43,760 nt of DNA from Planctomycetaceae bacterium. GTDB lineage: Bacteria > Planctomycetota > PLA2. The notes beneath the pieces were generated by a model. It did no database searches. It saw nothing but the letters and a program-made list of their open reading frames with translations, and had not been told where the DNA came from. Positions 43,429-43,760 of the stretch are shown here, in pieces. The position numbers were made by a program, and so were the translations under genes. The stretch lies in NCBI GenBank assembly GCA_011525755.1, contig WYBS01000154.1, positions 1-43,760 on the forward strand. Direction: 5' to 3'. Positions within the stretch are counted from its first letter, which is position 1; each line of letters starts with the position of its first letter.

Positions 43429-43760
43429 GTGAGATCCCAAAGGCACCGGAATGAGGCCGGCTTCACCCTGCTCGAGCTGCTCGTCGTCGTCGCCATCCTC
43501 GCCATCATCGGCGGGGGGCTCATCGTCGCCTACGACGACCTCGACGACAGCACGTCCGAGGGCGTCGCGGCGCACACGCTCAGCGGTCTCGACTCTGCCG
43601 TCCGCAACTACGAGGTGATGGAGCGCCAGCTCCCGAACTACCTCGACTCGCTGGTCGCGGCCACCTACCCCGGCGCGGCCGCCGCCGAGGACGGCACGAC
43701 CGCCCTCGCGGGCGCCCAGAAGGTCGCGATCATCGCGCCGAACTTCCTGCAGGCGAGCAA
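43429..43760 (+). CDS. Type II secretion/type IV pilin-like prepilin (3' end outside window)
   Basis: The first 110 codons of a pseudopilin. A short positively charged leader (VRSQRHRNEAG) ends at the prepilin-peptidase site G|FTLLELLVVVAIL, with the conserved Glu at position +5 and a hydrophobic N-terminal helix. A globular part follows with SGLDSAVRNYEVMERQLP, similar to the GspG-like start. GTG 43429 is preceded by AAAGGAGGG, 7 nt away, one of the strongest ribosome sites here. The gene runs off the window at base 43760, so length and class (GspG, GspH or PilA) remain open. Type II secretion or pilus genes are expected next. Confidence 0.85.
   Translation, partial: MRSQRHRNEAGFTLLELLVVVAILAIIGGGLIVAYDDLDDSTSEGVAAHTLSGLDSAVRNYEVMERQLPNYLDSLVAATYPGAAAAEDGTTALAGAQKVAIIAPNFLQAS

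Overview
The window is a 43.8 kb stretch of a very GC-rich bacterial chromosome (about 70% GC by eye). It is densely coded, with many GTG/TTG starts and ATGA/GTGA start-stop overlaps. The cell has an outer membrane: there is an OprO/P-type porin, several lipobox lipoproteins, an LpoB-like PBP activator and a type II secretion pseudopilin. It also has the McsA-McsB-ClpC arginine-phosphorylation machinery, a long-form GreA with a large N-terminal extension, and a D-Ala-D-Ala-ligase-like ATP-grasp protein. Together these suggest the PVC group, most likely Planctomycetota. This is inference, because no rRNA or marker tree is available. I see no tRNA, rRNA, CRISPR array, transposase or phage gene.

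Layout. 1-4.5 kb (+): a giant membrane-anchored protein and a CBS-domain protein. 4.5-7.7 kb (-): ligA and queA, preceded by a small repeat element. 7.7-11 kb (+): a CslA/cellulose-synthase-like glycosyltransferase, an HD-GYP response regulator and a VanZ-like protein. 11-13.6 kb (-): a four-gene lipoprotein operon (LpoB-like, COG3014-like, two small lipoproteins). 13.7-16.6 kb (-): a YdjY-domain protein, a small membrane protein and inositol-phosphate synthase, coupled by GTGA overlaps. 16.8-19.5 kb (-): an exported esterase with a HEAT-like tail, and pyrE. 19.5-24.5 kb (-): mcsA, mcsB, a stand-alone Clp N-domain gene and clpC, ended by a good terminator. 24.5-26.2 kb (-): a PEGA lipoprotein and murD. 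26.3-29.2 kb (+): a soluble NtrB-like kinase and an NtrC-family sigma-54 activator. 29.3-29.75 kb: a regulatory region with an 18-residue hyperbasic gene on the minus strand. 29.75-33.7 kb (+): an ATP-grasp protein, an acyl-CoA thioesterase and long-form GreA. 34-37.8 kb (-): a gene remnant, cystathionine gamma-synthase/lyase, cystathionine beta-synthase and a DUF547-like protein. 38-43.8 kb (+): a porin, a methyltransferase-like fragment, a beta-propeller/solute-binding fusion, a Cache-like lipoprotein and the start of a pseudopilin gene.

Three signals stand out. (1) Seven genes have a TANNNT-like -10 box only 6-9 nt upstream of the start codon and no Shine-Dalgarno sequence, which points to routine leaderless transcription. 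(2) Downstream of the NtrB/NtrC-type pair lies a complete micro-gene: perfect ribosome site, 18 codons, two hairpins with a T-run, a near-match sigma-54 promoter, and three copies of a 13-bp palindrome spaced by near-integral helical turns. (3) A G-rich motif of the form GGGGGTCCGGGGG recurs in many intergenic gaps and, in frame, inside protein linkers.
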